Under the pieces are notes generated by a model that was given only the letters and a program-made list of their open reading frames with translations, was not told the DNA's origin and did no database searches. A stretch of DNA of 64,000 nt from Cyclobacteriaceae bacterium (GTDB lineage: Bacteria; Bacteroidota; Bacteroidia; Cytophagales; Cyclobacteriaceae), in the NCBI GenBank assembly GCA_019638255.1, contig JAHBUD010000003.1, positions 181,047 to 245,046 of the forward strand. Direction: 5' to 3'. Position 1 is the first letter of the stretch; each line of letters begins with the position of its first letter. Of this stretch, positions 18,970 to 26,907 are shown piece after piece. The position numbers and the translations under genes were made by a program.

Positions 18970-19641
18970 TCAAGCTTTCTTTGGGAGAAAGGTTGTATCC
19001 ATATAATAGCGCGTCAAGTCATTCGGATCGAGATAGATTTCCATCTCTTTACGATCCTTTAGCAAGTCTGCAGGGTTATACCAGATATAATCGCTTTTAA
19101 ATTCAAAAACTTTGTTGGATACAGCATCGTGATACTGGCAAACAATTACATACGGACTTCTTCCATTCACTTTGAATGATCCATCGACAATAACATCAGC
19201 AATAGAAACCAATGTTTTTCGCCCCTTACCATGCGTGAACAAATCACGTTTTGCATTTACGCGTTTCAGTTGTTTGGCTCCACCGATAAAGCCGACAGCT
19301 TCAAACACTAATCCAAAAACAAATAGAAAAATGGGTAAGAACCACTGGCTGATAAAGCTTTTGATTTCCGCTTCCTGCGGATTGTCAGGTGGAAAGTAAA
19401 CGATCACCTCATCGCCAGTACGCATATCCGAACTGCTGAAGTTTGACCGGAAGGTTACAGCATTTCCATTGTAGTCAAAGGCAATTACGGGACTGTCACC
19501 ATCAAAACCAGTAATAGCACCATTGGCTTCGACCCATGTTGAATTTTTTTCCATGGTACTGAATATAAAATAAACGCCTGCGAAAAAGCAAACCGTGCCA
19601 ATAAGCGCAAAGACTCCAAAGAATACCAATAATGATCGCAT
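18970..19641 (-). CDS. DUF3592-like membrane protein
   Basis: A 223-residue protein with an N-terminal hydrophobic helix (residues 5-27), an extracytoplasmic segment of about 75 residues containing TGDEVIVYFPPDNPQEAEI, and a second hydrophobic helix (residues about 100-122), then a soluble tail. The pattern V-x-Y-x-P-x-(N/D)-P between two TM helices is characteristic of DUF3592 proteins, whose function is unknown. It converges on the adenosyltransferase gene with an 8-bp gap. Confidence 0.7.
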   Translation of the reverse strand: MRSLLVFFGVFALIGTVCFFAGVYFIFSTMEKNSTWVEANGAITGFDGDSPVIAFDYNGNAVTFRSNFSSSDMRTGDEVIVYFPPDNPQEAEIKSFISQWFLPIFLFVFGLVFEAVGFIGGAKQLKRVNAKRDLFTHGKGRKTLVSIADVIVDGSFKVNGRSPYVIVCQYHDAVSNKVFEFKSDYIWYNPADLLKDRKEMEIYLDPNDLTRYYMDTTFLPKKA

Positions 19642-19788
19642 GAGTAAGGGTTTTGATGATCTCTAAAAATAACAGAATCAGGACAGAGATTTCAAGACAG
19701 AGCAAAATTGAGAACAAATTCACCTAACATCCGTTAGCCATCTTTATAAATATCTTTTAACTTGCATTCAATAAAAAACCAATACAGC

Positions 19789-20853
19789 ATGGTTGAAACG
19801 ATGAAAATAAGCACCGAACGGATTAAGAAGTCTAGAATTAGTGAAGTTGATTTTTCGAATATTCCATTCGGCAAAATTTACACCGATCACATGTTCATGG
19901 CCGATTATAAGAATGGCGAATGGTCAAACTTCAGGATTATGCCCTATGGCTTTATGCCGATTAGTCCTGCCACGCCAGCCCTCCATTACGGTCAGGCAAT
20001 TTTTGAGGGAATGAAAGCCTATAAAGGGCCAGATGGCGAAGCGTTGGTATTCCGCCCGTTAGATAACTGGAGTCGAATGAATGTGTCGGGTGAACGTATT
20101 TGCATGCCACCCATTCCGGAAGAGTTGTTTATGGAAAGCCTGGCGGCATTGATTGACATTGACCGCGCATGGATACCCGATACAGAAGGGGCTTCGTTAT
20201 ATCTCCGTCCGTTTATGTTCTCGGCTGATGAGTACATCGGCATTAAACCTTCCGATAATTTTACATTCATGATTATCCTCTGCCCGGTAGGATCCTATTA
20301 TTCTACTCCGGTTAAAGTGCGCATTGAAACCCATTACACCCGGGCTTCGCAGGGAGGAACGGGTTATGCCAAAGCAGGGGGTAACTATGGAGCTGCAATT
20401 TATCCTGCAAAACTGGCCCAGGCGAAAGGGTACCATCAATTGCTCTGGACAGATGGAAACACGCACGAGTACATTGAGGAATCGGGTACCATGAATGTGA
20501 TGTTTGTGATTGATGGCGTGTTGGTTACACCGGCTCTCAGTGATTCAATTTTAGCCGGCATCACCCGCGACAGTGTAATTAAGTTGGCTCAATCCTGGAA
20601 CATGAAGGTTGAGGAGCGTAAGGTTTCAGTAAAAGAGATCATTGAAGGCATTGAATCCGGCAAAGTAACCGAAGCCTTTGGAGCCGGTACGGCCGCTACA
20701 ATCGCTCACCTTGAGTTAATTGGCTACAACGGAAAGGATTATTATCTTCCGCCTGTTGAATCGCGAACCTTTTCGAACAACGTGTTCCGCGAGTTGGAAG
20801 GTATAAAGCGTGGCCAAAAGCCCGACCCGTTTGGATGGATTGTAAAAATGTAA
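19789..20853 (+). CDS. ilvE: Branched-chain amino acid aminotransferase
   Basis: A 354-residue fold-type IV PLP aminotransferase that interconverts Leu/Ile/Val and their keto acids. Diagnostic segments are the FGKIYTDHMF N-terminal motif, LHYGQAIFEGMKAY near residue 70, KAGGNYGAAIYPAKLAQAKG near residue 196 (its Lys is the PLP-binding site), the EYIEESGTMNVMFV segment and the GAGTAATIAHL cofactor-phosphate loop near residue 305. The start at 19789 is preferred over an upstream TTG; an ATG at 19801 is an alternative. The last 19 bp overlap the next gene in another frame. Confidence 0.95.
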   Translation: MVETMKISTERIKKSRISEVDFSNIPFGKIYTDHMFMADYKNGEWSNFRIMPYGFMPISPATPALHYGQAIFEGMKAYKGPDGEALVFRPLDNWSRMNVSGERICMPPIPEELFMESLAALIDIDRAWIPDTEGASLYLRPFMFSADEYIGIKPSDNFTFMIILCPVGSYYSTPVKVRIETHYTRASQGGTGYAKAGGNYGAAIYPAKLAQAKGYHQLLWTDGNTHEYIEESGTMNVMFVIDGVLVTPALSDSILAGITRDSVIKLAQSWNMKVEERKVSVKEIIEGIESGKVTEAFGAGTAATIAHLELIGYNGKDYYLPPVESRTFSNNVFRELEGIKRGQKPDPFGWIVKM

Positions 20854-21329
20854 TTCTATTCTGTTTTTTATCCGCTGGAATATTCTCCGTTGAGGCTCAG
20901 CAACGTTTGGTGATGTTGAAAGGAAACAAGATTATCACCTCATTTTATGAAGGTGATTACATTCGTTTTAAGCGAAAAGATCGCGATCATTTTACAGTTG
21001 GTCTTATTGGAGGGTTAACCCTAGATTATTTCCGAACCGGGCAAGACACTACCTATCTTTACCAGCTTGAAAAAGTAGATTTGAGCGAACGGGAAAAAGG
21101 AGGATTTCAAACCCGTCAAATTGGAGCCATGCTAATCGTTTCGGGAGTTGTATTGTTTCTTGGCGATATGGTGAATGAAACACTGGTGAACGATCGACCC
21201 TATACTGTTGATAATGGCGTACTGGCCGTATCGGTTGCTATGGTTGGCACGGGTGCTCTCATGCAGTTTTTGAATAACGATAATTTTGTTTTTGGCCGAA
21301 GAAAGAAGGCTGTTGTAATGGGGTGGTGA
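20835..21329 (+). CDS. Hypothetical secreted or envelope protein
   Basis: A 164-residue protein that I do not recognise. It opens with a signal peptide (NVILFCFLSAGIFSVEA) followed by a polar region rich in Lys/Arg and two hydrophobic segments, around residues 98-115 (IGAMLIVSGVVLFLGDM) and 128-146. Its ATG lies inside the ilvE coding sequence, giving a 19-bp out-of-frame overlap, so it is probably translationally coupled to ilvE. Similar small signal-peptide plus two-helix proteins are common and unassigned in Bacteroidota. Confidence 0.65.
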   Translation: MDCKNVILFCFLSAGIFSVEAQQRLVMLKGNKIITSFYEGDYIRFKRKDRDHFTVGLIGGLTLDYFRTGQDTTYLYQLEKVDLSEREKGGFQTRQIGAMLIVSGVVLFLGDMVNETLVNDRPYTVDNGVLAVSVAMVGTGALMQFLNNDNFVFGRRKKAVVMGW

Positions 21330-21332
21330 TGC

Positions 21333-22175
21333 TTAATTCAGATGGTAACAGATGCCTGCATTTACTACTGCATAATTCACCTTTTCGCCAACCGACTTTC
21401 CATCATCATAAATGCTGCTGAACGAATACAAGGCCCCAAGTTGGGTACCCCATCGCTTGGTAATCTTAAATGAGGTTTCAAAGGTAAGATTCAGCAGCAG
21501 GGAATTAAATCCGTCACCCGAACTATCTTTTTGATAGTTCGATGTTGTTGGTTGTGTAAAGCTGTACGCTGGCAACTTGATCTCAGTGGCATGCATCAAG
21601 ATGGCTGGGACGATACCTGTTTTAACTTGTAAGCGATCCTTGACAAAGTTTCTTCCAATCACCACGGGTAGGCTCAGGTAAAGTGTGGTTGTTTCTCCGA
21701 TTTTAGGATCCGGTTGAGGAAATAGCAGGGGCGCATCTGGCAGTCGCACAATATTGCCTTGTTCATCACGTGTTAAATAATTACCTCCAATCAAATTGCC
21801 GTATTGACTGGGTATCCCTGGAAGTAAAAAAAATCCGGTTGGAATGCTTTGGAATGCACTTGTAACAGTAATGGTTCGTTTGAATCGAATAAAACTAATA
21901 CCCAGTCCGGTACGAATGAAGAATTTATTGAATTGGTGCACATCAGCATTTACATTCAAATCAAAACCTGGTCTTCCAGCAAAGGATTCCTCTACCTTGT
22001 AACTTAATGTTGTGGTTGTATAACCGGTTGCCGGATCTGGAACAACCGGGATTGACGAATTAGTTTCGGTACCAATAATAGGGTAGTTGCCTGCAAATTG
22101 GAAAGATACATTTTTAAGTTGCCCAAAAACAGTAGGGCTTATTAGCAGCAACAGGAAAATAAGATTGGTTTTCAT
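21333..22175 (-). CDS. Outer membrane beta-barrel-like protein
   Basis: A 280-residue protein with signal peptide MKTNLIFLLLLISPTVFG. The mature part has alternating hydrophobic and polar strands with frequent aromatic residues and ends in VNAGICYHLN, a typical outer-membrane beta-barrel terminal strand. The segments HQFNKFFIRTGLGISFIRFK and LYLSLPVVIGRNFVKDRLQ resemble porin-family (PorT/OmpW-like size) barrels. It converges on the preceding secreted-protein gene 3 bp away. No specific function can be assigned. Confidence 0.7.
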   Translation of the reverse strand: MKTNLIFLLLLISPTVFGQLKNVSFQFAGNYPIIGTETNSSIPVVPDPATGYTTTTLSYKVEESFAGRPGFDLNVNADVHQFNKFFIRTGLGISFIRFKRTITVTSAFQSIPTGFFLLPGIPSQYGNLIGGNYLTRDEQGNIVRLPDAPLLFPQPDPKIGETTTLYLSLPVVIGRNFVKDRLQVKTGIVPAILMHATEIKLPAYSFTQPTTSNYQKDSSGDGFNSLLLNLTFETSFKITKRWGTQLGALYSFSSIYDDGKSVGEKVNYAVVNAGICYHLN

Positions 22176-22232
22176 GATGGTGACTAGACACCTAAAATAA
22201 ACAAACGCGCCTTACATTTAAAAGCGTTTACC

Positions 22233-22240
22233 TAAGTTTG
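22233..22240 (+). promoter_or_regulatory. -7 element immediately before the RlmL-like gene
   Basis: TAAGTTTG matches TAnnTTTG exactly and ends only 5 bases before the ATG at 22246. If transcription begins the usual few bases after the element, the mRNA would be nearly or fully leaderless. Confidence 0.45.
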
Positions 22241-22245
22241 GGTGC

Positions 22246-23406
22246 ATGATCTCTTTTGCAAACACATCCCGGATAATTGTTACCTGCAACAAACGCCTGG
22301 CTCCTTACCTTCAGCAGGAAGTAGAAGAGTTGTCCTTTTTTCCTGAAAGAACATTTCAAACGGGAGTGGAACTGCAAGGCTCCATACAGGATTGTATCAA
22401 GCTGAACCTTAACCTGCGTTGTGCAAGTCAGGTACTTTATTCACTAAAGGAATTCAAGGCTAAGGATGCTGATCAGTTGTACAGCAATCTTGTCAATTAT
22501 CCTTGGGAAAAATTACTGGATGCCAACGGATATTTTTCGGTTACCTGCAATGTGAATAACCCCACCATCAACAATGAATTGTTTGTTAATGTAAAAGTTA
22601 AAGATGCCATCGTTGACCGGATGCGGAAACAAACCGGTAAGCGTCCGGATTCGGGGCCCGAGTTGGATAAGGCTGTCGTGCATTTGTATTGGAAGGATAA
22701 TCAAGCTGAAATTTTTCTGGACACTTCAGGCCATACACTTTCCAAGCATGGCTATCGCAAAATTCCAGGAAGGGCACCTATGCTGGAGGCGTTGGCCTGT
22801 GCAACTGTTATGGCTACACGGTGGGATAAAGCCTCTCCTTTCGTTAACCCCATGTGCGGATCAGGTACGGTGGCGATTGAAGCAGCTTTGTTAGCAACGA
22901 ACCGCAGGCCGGGATTGTTCCGCAAAAATTATTCGTTCATGCATGTGCTGGGCTATGATGAAAGCGTGTACAACAACGAGTTTCAGAAACTGCAGCGAAA
23001 GGTAAAGGAAGTACCGGGCTTAACGATTCTGGCAACCGACATTCGTGAAGATGCTATTCATGTTTCAAGGATAAATGCACAAGCAGCCGGTGTTGAGACA
23101 CTAGTCGATTTTTCGGTTTGTGATTTTGAAAAAACACCTATACCGGTAGGAAGCGGTGTAGTATTCTTAAATCCCGAATATGGTGAACGTATGGGCGAAT
23201 TGGCTGAGCTAGAGCTTACATACAAACGCATCGGTGATTTCATGAAAAAGCAATGCCAGGGATATATGGGATACATTTTTACCGGAAACCTTGATCTCGC
23301 CAAAAAAATTGGATTAAAGGCAAAGCGAAGAATTGAGTTTTACAGTGCTAAGCTTGATTGCCGGTTGCTGGAGTACGAGTTATATTCGGGGAGTAAGGTT
23401 AAATAG
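22246..23406 (+). CDS. THUMP-containing rRNA methyltransferase, RlmL/Trm14-like
   Basis: A 386-residue class I RNA methyltransferase. Residues 1-160 form a ferredoxin-like plus THUMP RNA-binding region (INNELFVNVKVKDAIVDRMR), then the UPF0020 catalytic domain with PFVNPMCGSGTVAIEAAL (SAM site) near residue 202 and the motif IV segment FLNPEYGERMGE near residue 304. Motif IV is usually NPPY; here the second Pro is Glu, which I believe occurs in related Bacteroidota proteins. It likely methylates the N2 of a guanine in 23S rRNA, by analogy with RlmL. Length matches the stand-alone N-terminal half of E. coli RlmL. Confidence 0.85.
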   Translation: MISFANTSRIIVTCNKRLAPYLQQEVEELSFFPERTFQTGVELQGSIQDCIKLNLNLRCASQVLYSLKEFKAKDADQLYSNLVNYPWEKLLDANGYFSVTCNVNNPTINNELFVNVKVKDAIVDRMRKQTGKRPDSGPELDKAVVHLYWKDNQAEIFLDTSGHTLSKHGYRKIPGRAPMLEALACATVMATRWDKASPFVNPMCGSGTVAIEAALLATNRRPGLFRKNYSFMHVLGYDESVYNNEFQKLQRKVKEVPGLTILATDIREDAIHVSRINAQAAGVETLVDFSVCDFEKTPIPVGSGVVFLNPEYGERMGELAELELTYKRIGDFMKKQCQGYMGYIFTGNLDLAKKIGLKAKRRIEFYSAKLDCRLLEYELYSGSKVK

Positions 23407-23416
23407 TTTTTTGTTG

Positions 23417-23437
23417 CCTGCCTGTCCGGTAGGCAGG
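23417..23437. repeat. REP-like palindromic element
   Basis: Arms CCTGCCT and AGGCAGG (7 bp, perfect) surround GTCCGGT, which itself contains CCGG. It lies 10 bp after the methyltransferase stop. Palindromes of this kind are familiar intergenic elements in Bacteroidota genomes. Only one copy was found in this window. No T-run follows, so a classical terminator role on this strand is doubtful. Confidence 0.5.
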
Positions 23438-23508
23438 TTCATTATTGATTGTTCGTATGACGCGATAAATTCATTTTTTCGACAGAACTCCCTGTTCGTA
23501 TTTCTGAT

Positions 23509-23874
23509 TTGAACTATGGCAATCATGTTGGCAATGATTCCATTCTTACATTGATGCAGGAAGCACGTGCCTTGTTTTATCAATCGCTTGGTTTTGAAAG
23601 TGAGGTAAAGATTGAGGGTTCAATAGGTCAGGTAGTTGCCGATGCCGCTATCGTATATAAGGGTGAGTCATTTTTTGGCGATACGTTGATAATCGAGATA
23701 GCCGTTCATGAATTTCATAACTATGGCTTTGATATGCTCTACCGGATTTCCAATAAGGCTACCGGCAAGGAAGTAGCCCGTGGCAAAACCGGTATTGTTT
23801 GTTTTGATTATTCGAAGAGAAAAATGGCCACCATGCCTGTAGTTTTAAGGGAAACATTAACGTCCGTGCCTTAG
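23509..23874 (+). CDS. Acyl-CoA thioesterase (4HBT family) with damaged 5' end
   Basis: Hotdog-fold thioesterase of the 4-hydroxybenzoyl-CoA type: NYGNHVGNDSILTLMQEAR at the N-terminal helix, then DTLIIEIAVHEFHNYGFDM. The only standard start in frame is TTG at 23509, giving 121 residues, but clear homologous sequence (KFIFSTELPVRISDL) continues upstream in the same frame to 23461, where a TGA stops it. Removing one A at 23460 would create an ATG-initiated reading frame (MRDKFIFS) of the expected length. So this is either a one-base frameshift, a sequencing error or a truncated but functional gene. Confidence 0.7.
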   Translation: MNYGNHVGNDSILTLMQEARALFYQSLGFESEVKIEGSIGQVVADAAIVYKGESFFGDTLIIEIAVHEFHNYGFDMLYRISNKATGKEVARGKTGIVCFDYSKRKMATMPVVLRETLTSVP

Positions 23875-23910
23875 ACGTAGCTCACCTTCAATATTTTTAC
23901 AATACATTTG

Positions 23911-24369
23911 GTGAAAGTAAACTACGGTATGAGGCCGCGTGAATCGGAACCAGAAATATTTACCAAGTATGTTGGCAACCGATTGCTAAATCTAAATGTC
24001 ATTCTTTTCGTGGGTTGCCTGGTGTATACTCTTTTTACTTTTACCATGGATTACATTTTCGCCTATATTTTCTTTAATTCAATCTTCTTTGGTTATGTAG
24101 CTGTCAGTGCAAACTACTTCCTGCTATCAGATAGTTATTTGCAAGTAAAAAACTACCTCTGGTTTTGGAAAGGGAAAACCTATCGACTTGGTGACATTAA
24201 GGAAATTAATATTGAATGGCCTCGCAGGGGTTCTGTTGCGGCAAGAATTATTCAACATGATGATGTTTCCATTCGCCTTAAGGCAGGAAGTTTATGGGAG
24301 AAGGATTGGATTAACTTTATCAACGACTTGGAAAGGCGGGGTGTAAGAGTTCAATCACTAAGGATTTAA
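23911..24369 (+). CDS. Small membrane protein with PH-like C-terminal domain
   Basis: About 152 residues from a GTG at 23911; TTG at 23908 and ATG at 23929 are other possible starts. Two adjacent hydrophobic helices (roughly residues 25-45 and 50-70) are followed by a soluble beta-rich part, SYLQVKNYLWFWKGKTYRLGDIKEINIEW, reminiscent of bacterial PH-like (YcxB/DUF304-type) domains on membrane proteins. The function is unknown. It lies 36 bp after the thioesterase gene. Confidence 0.6.
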   Translation: MKVNYGMRPRESEPEIFTKYVGNRLLNLNVILFVGCLVYTLFTFTMDYIFAYIFFNSIFFGYVAVSANYFLLSDSYLQVKNYLWFWKGKTYRLGDIKEINIEWPRRGSVAARIIQHDDVSIRLKAGSLWEKDWINFINDLERRGVRVQSLRI

Positions 24370-24421
24370 AATTTAGTGTTCCCCCAAAGACCTATTATTA
24401 GCGTTTTAAATTACTTGTAAG

Positions 24422-24493
24422 TAGCCCCGACAGGAATCGAACCTGTATCAAAAGTTTAGGAAACTTCTATTCTATCCATTGAACTACGGGGCC
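24422..24493 (-). tRNA. tRNA-Arg (anticodon CCT)
   Basis: Folded by eye on the minus strand: acceptor GGCCCCG pairs with CGGGGCT (G-U at the first pair), D stem GTTC/GAAT, anticodon stem GAAGT/ACTTT with loop TTCCTAA giving anticodon CCT, and T arm ACAGG-TTCGATT-CCTGT. The discriminator is A and CCA is not encoded. It reads AGG codons. It is a single gene between two protein genes. Confidence 0.95.
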
Positions 24494-24523
24494 AAAGGAG
24501 GGAAGTGACAAAATTAAAAAAGA

Positions 24524-25285
24524 TTATCCGTAAATCTCATTCAGTAAGCCGGCCAGTCTAACGCCAGCCTGAAGTAAACGTTCTTTCGCAGTGCCTAAGT
24601 ACTTATAAGAATACGGATACCCTAATCGGGCATTTCCATAATCATAAACTTGCTTACGGTAAGTCATGCTTTCGTTAGCCCAATCGCGCACTGTGTTACG
24701 TTGCCAGGTTTGAACCTGATTGGCAGAAGGTTTCCCCAGCGACTCAGCCAGCTCAGTATAACTCAGCCGGGTATCATCTATCATATCACTATCCCAAACA
24801 CGGTGCAGGTTGCTGTCGGCACGGAACCACATGATTTTGATGTCATTGCCTCCGCGATCATCCCCGCGGCCTACATGCAGCGGTTGATGGATATCACCCA
24901 CCAAATGAATGAGCCATTTTAACCGTTCAGCTTCCTCTGTCGGTGATAATTTTTTCGACTTAAGCTCAGCCACAATGCGTTCAATGCTTTCGATGATATC
25001 GCCATTTGGGTTTTTTTCAGCCTGGTCGTACATCATGCCATCGGGTATGGTAACCCAATGCCAGTCGGCTGTATAATTATAGGTTGAATCGGATCGGATT
25101 TCGTCCATCCAGGTGCTGACCATGGCTATTGACTGGCCGTTTAAAATCCGGTCAACTGCTTTTTTAGCTTTTTTACTCAGGTATTTCTGAGCAATGTACC
25201 CGGTTGCCCGATGCCCGGTAGCGCCCCAGCCAAAAGTAAGGTGAACAACGAGAATAAATACAGCAGTTAACAACAGTCTGTTCAT
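24524..25285 (-). CDS. Secreted S1/P1 family nuclease
   Basis: A 253-residue zinc-dependent nuclease for single-stranded DNA/RNA and 3'-nucleotides. A signal peptide (MNRLLLTAVFILVVHLTFG) is cleaved just before Trp, whose amino group and side chain bind zinc in this family (mature WGATGHR). Other ligands are seen in DWHWVTIP, IHLVGDIHQPLHVGRGDDRGGNDI near residue 125 and NLHRVWDSDMID near residue 160. Probably periplasmic or extracellular, scavenging nucleotides or phosphate. It is transcribed divergently from the DUF155 operon. Confidence 0.93.
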   Translation of the reverse strand: MNRLLLTAVFILVVHLTFGWGATGHRATGYIAQKYLSKKAKKAVDRILNGQSIAMVSTWMDEIRSDSTYNYTADWHWVTIPDGMMYDQAEKNPNGDIIESIERIVAELKSKKLSPTEEAERLKWLIHLVGDIHQPLHVGRGDDRGGNDIKIMWFRADSNLHRVWDSDMIDDTRLSYTELAESLGKPSANQVQTWQRNTVRDWANESMTYRKQVYDYGNARLGYPYSYKYLGTAKERLLQAGVRLAGLLNEIYG

Positions 25286-25332
25286 GGTTTAATTATTTGC
25301 GGTCAAATATCTTTAAAAAGCGGTAAAGCTGT

Positions 25333-25364
25333 TTTGTTAATGCTTTATTTTAAATTTATGTTTT
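25333..25364 (+). promoter_or_regulatory. Promoter of the DUF155-ligase operon
   Basis: TTTG at 25333-25336, 20 bp spacer, then TATGTTTT at 25357-25364, one base from TAnnTTTG. The start codon follows 15 bp later. Element identity and spacing fit the Bacteroidota primary sigma factor consensus. Confidence 0.6.
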
Positions 25365-25379
25365 ACGGCCGGTATTCTT

Positions 25380-26168
25380 ATGGTCACACCTGTTAAACTT
25401 CACGCCTTTCTTGTTGCTAATCAGCTTGATATCAAAGGAATAAAGAATTTTCTGGACGTTAAGCCTTTAGAGGATTCTTCTTCGGAATTGTTTTACCGGT
25501 TTACGGATGATAAGTACCAGCATTATTTCAATTATGGAGTAGTGGTTTTTGCGGGCTACAACGAAGATGAAATGAAATGGGCCATCAAAACGGTTCAGTC
25601 ATTTCAGCGAAACCCGGTAACGGCATGGATAAGAGATTCTCACGAAATACGCATTAATGCAGCGGATGAGTTGCGTTTTGACTTTAATGAAGTGGTGGTA
25701 AACCGCTTTGATGCCAACGTGATGCGCATCGCTATGTTTAACCTGGCGCAGTCGGTAGCCATGGATCATTACCATACGGTTACCGAAAATTTGCTAACCG
25801 AGGTTAAAGGATTTACACAGGAGTTGGAGCGTACCGGAAAATTAAGTCTTGGCCGAAAAAGTATGCGCAAGTTTTTGGGGCGTGCATTAAATACCCAAAA
25901 CGATATTGCGGAGAACATCTACATATTTGATGCACCCGAGCAAGTCTGGGATGATCAATTTTTGGATAAACTCCATCAGGGCTTAATCAAGCACTTTGAT
26001 TTGCGCGTTCGCTTCAGCGAGTTGGAGTACACCTTGCGGATCATTGAAGATAACCTTACCGTTTTCAGGGAGATATCCCATCAACGCGAAAGCAGTTTGC
26101 TGGAGTGGATTATCATTCTGCTGATTTTTGTTGAGGTGTTGGATATGATCATCTCAAAACTATTATGA
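25380..26168 (+). CDS. DUF155 / RMD1 family protein with C-terminal membrane helix
   Basis: A 262-residue DUF155 protein, related to yeast Rmd1/Sif proteins and bacterial YagE. The N-terminal half carries the family pattern YFNYGVVVFAGYNEDEM; the middle contains LSLGRKSMRKFLGRALNTQNDIAENIYIFDAPEQVWDD, also typical. A hydrophobic helix ends the protein (WIIILLIFVEVLDMIISKL), anchoring it to the inner membrane as in the yeast relatives. The biochemical function of the family is unknown. It is the first gene of a five-gene run, 13 bp before the C39 peptidase gene, which may indicate a joint role. Confidence 0.85.
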   Translation: MVTPVKLHAFLVANQLDIKGIKNFLDVKPLEDSSSELFYRFTDDKYQHYFNYGVVVFAGYNEDEMKWAIKTVQSFQRNPVTAWIRDSHEIRINAADELRFDFNEVVVNRFDANVMRIAMFNLAQSVAMDHYHTVTENLLTEVKGFTQELERTGKLSLGRKSMRKFLGRALNTQNDIAENIYIFDAPEQVWDDQFLDKLHQGLIKHFDLRVRFSELEYTLRIIEDNLTVFREISHQRESSLLEWIIILLIFVEVLDMIISKLL

Positions 26169-26181
26169 ACTGAATTCAGAA

Positions 26182-26907
26182 ATGCGAAGAGAACTTCACC
26201 TTGGATTCGATATAAAAGCTCAACCTGACGAGGTTACCTGTGGACCAACCTGCTTACAGGCGTTGTATCACTACTACGGTGATGACATTTCACTTAAAGA
26301 TGTTGTTCGGGAAGTGAAGCAATTAAAATCCGGAGGCACGCTTGCGGTAATGCTTGGAAATCATGCTTTGCAACGCGGTTACAAGGTTTGTATTTATTCG
26401 TATAATCTTAATGTTTTTGATCCCACATGGTTCAAGCACTCATCGAAGAAAATTGTGCAGTATCTGAAACAGCAGATGGAGTTCAAGCATAAGCGCAGAA
26501 AGTTGCAGATTGCCTCGAAAGCGTACATTAAATTTCTGGAATCCGGTGGTGAGGTACGGTATCATGAGCTCGACTCCGCATTGATTAAAAGCTACTTAAA
26601 GAAATCAATTCCTGTAATGACCGGCCTCAGTGCAACTTACCTGTACGGAAGCTCCCGTGAGATCCCGCAGTTTAATATTTATGATTCTATTAAGGGTGAA
26701 CCGGTTGGTCATTTTGTTGTCATCAGCGGCTATGATGAAGATAAGGACACAGTTTACCTGGCCGATCCCATGACACCCAACCCGCTTGGTAAAGGTCAGG
26801 TATACCAGGTTAGTTTTTCGCGTTTACTCAATAGCATCATGTTGGGCATTGTTACCTATGATGCAAACTTGTTAATCATAGAACCAGGGAAAAAGTCTGC
26901 TAAATAA
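26182..26907 (+). CDS. C39-like papain-fold peptidase, stand-alone
   Basis: A 241-residue cysteine peptidase of the C39-like group. The N-terminus has the oxyanion Gln14 and catalytic Cys20 (AQPDEVTCGPTCLQAL), then GGTLAVMLGNHALQRGYKV; the His-containing segment is GHFVVISGYDED near residue 177 and the Asp follows in VYLADPM. C39 peptidases cut after double-Gly leaders in bacteriocin exporters, but this one has no ABC or membrane part and no signal peptide, so it should act in the cytoplasm. It abuts the ATP-grasp gene with zero spacing, which links it to that ligase. It may process, or transfer from, a peptide product. Confidence 0.85.
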   Translation: MRRELHLGFDIKAQPDEVTCGPTCLQALYHYYGDDISLKDVVREVKQLKSGGTLAVMLGNHALQRGYKVCIYSYNLNVFDPTWFKHSSKKIVQYLKQQMEFKHKRRKLQIASKAYIKFLESGGEVRYHELDSALIKSYLKKSIPVMTGLSATYLYGSSREIPQFNIYDSIKGEPVGHFVVISGYDEDKDTVYLADPMTPNPLGKGQVYQVSFSRLLNSIMLGIVTYDANLLIIEPGKKSAK

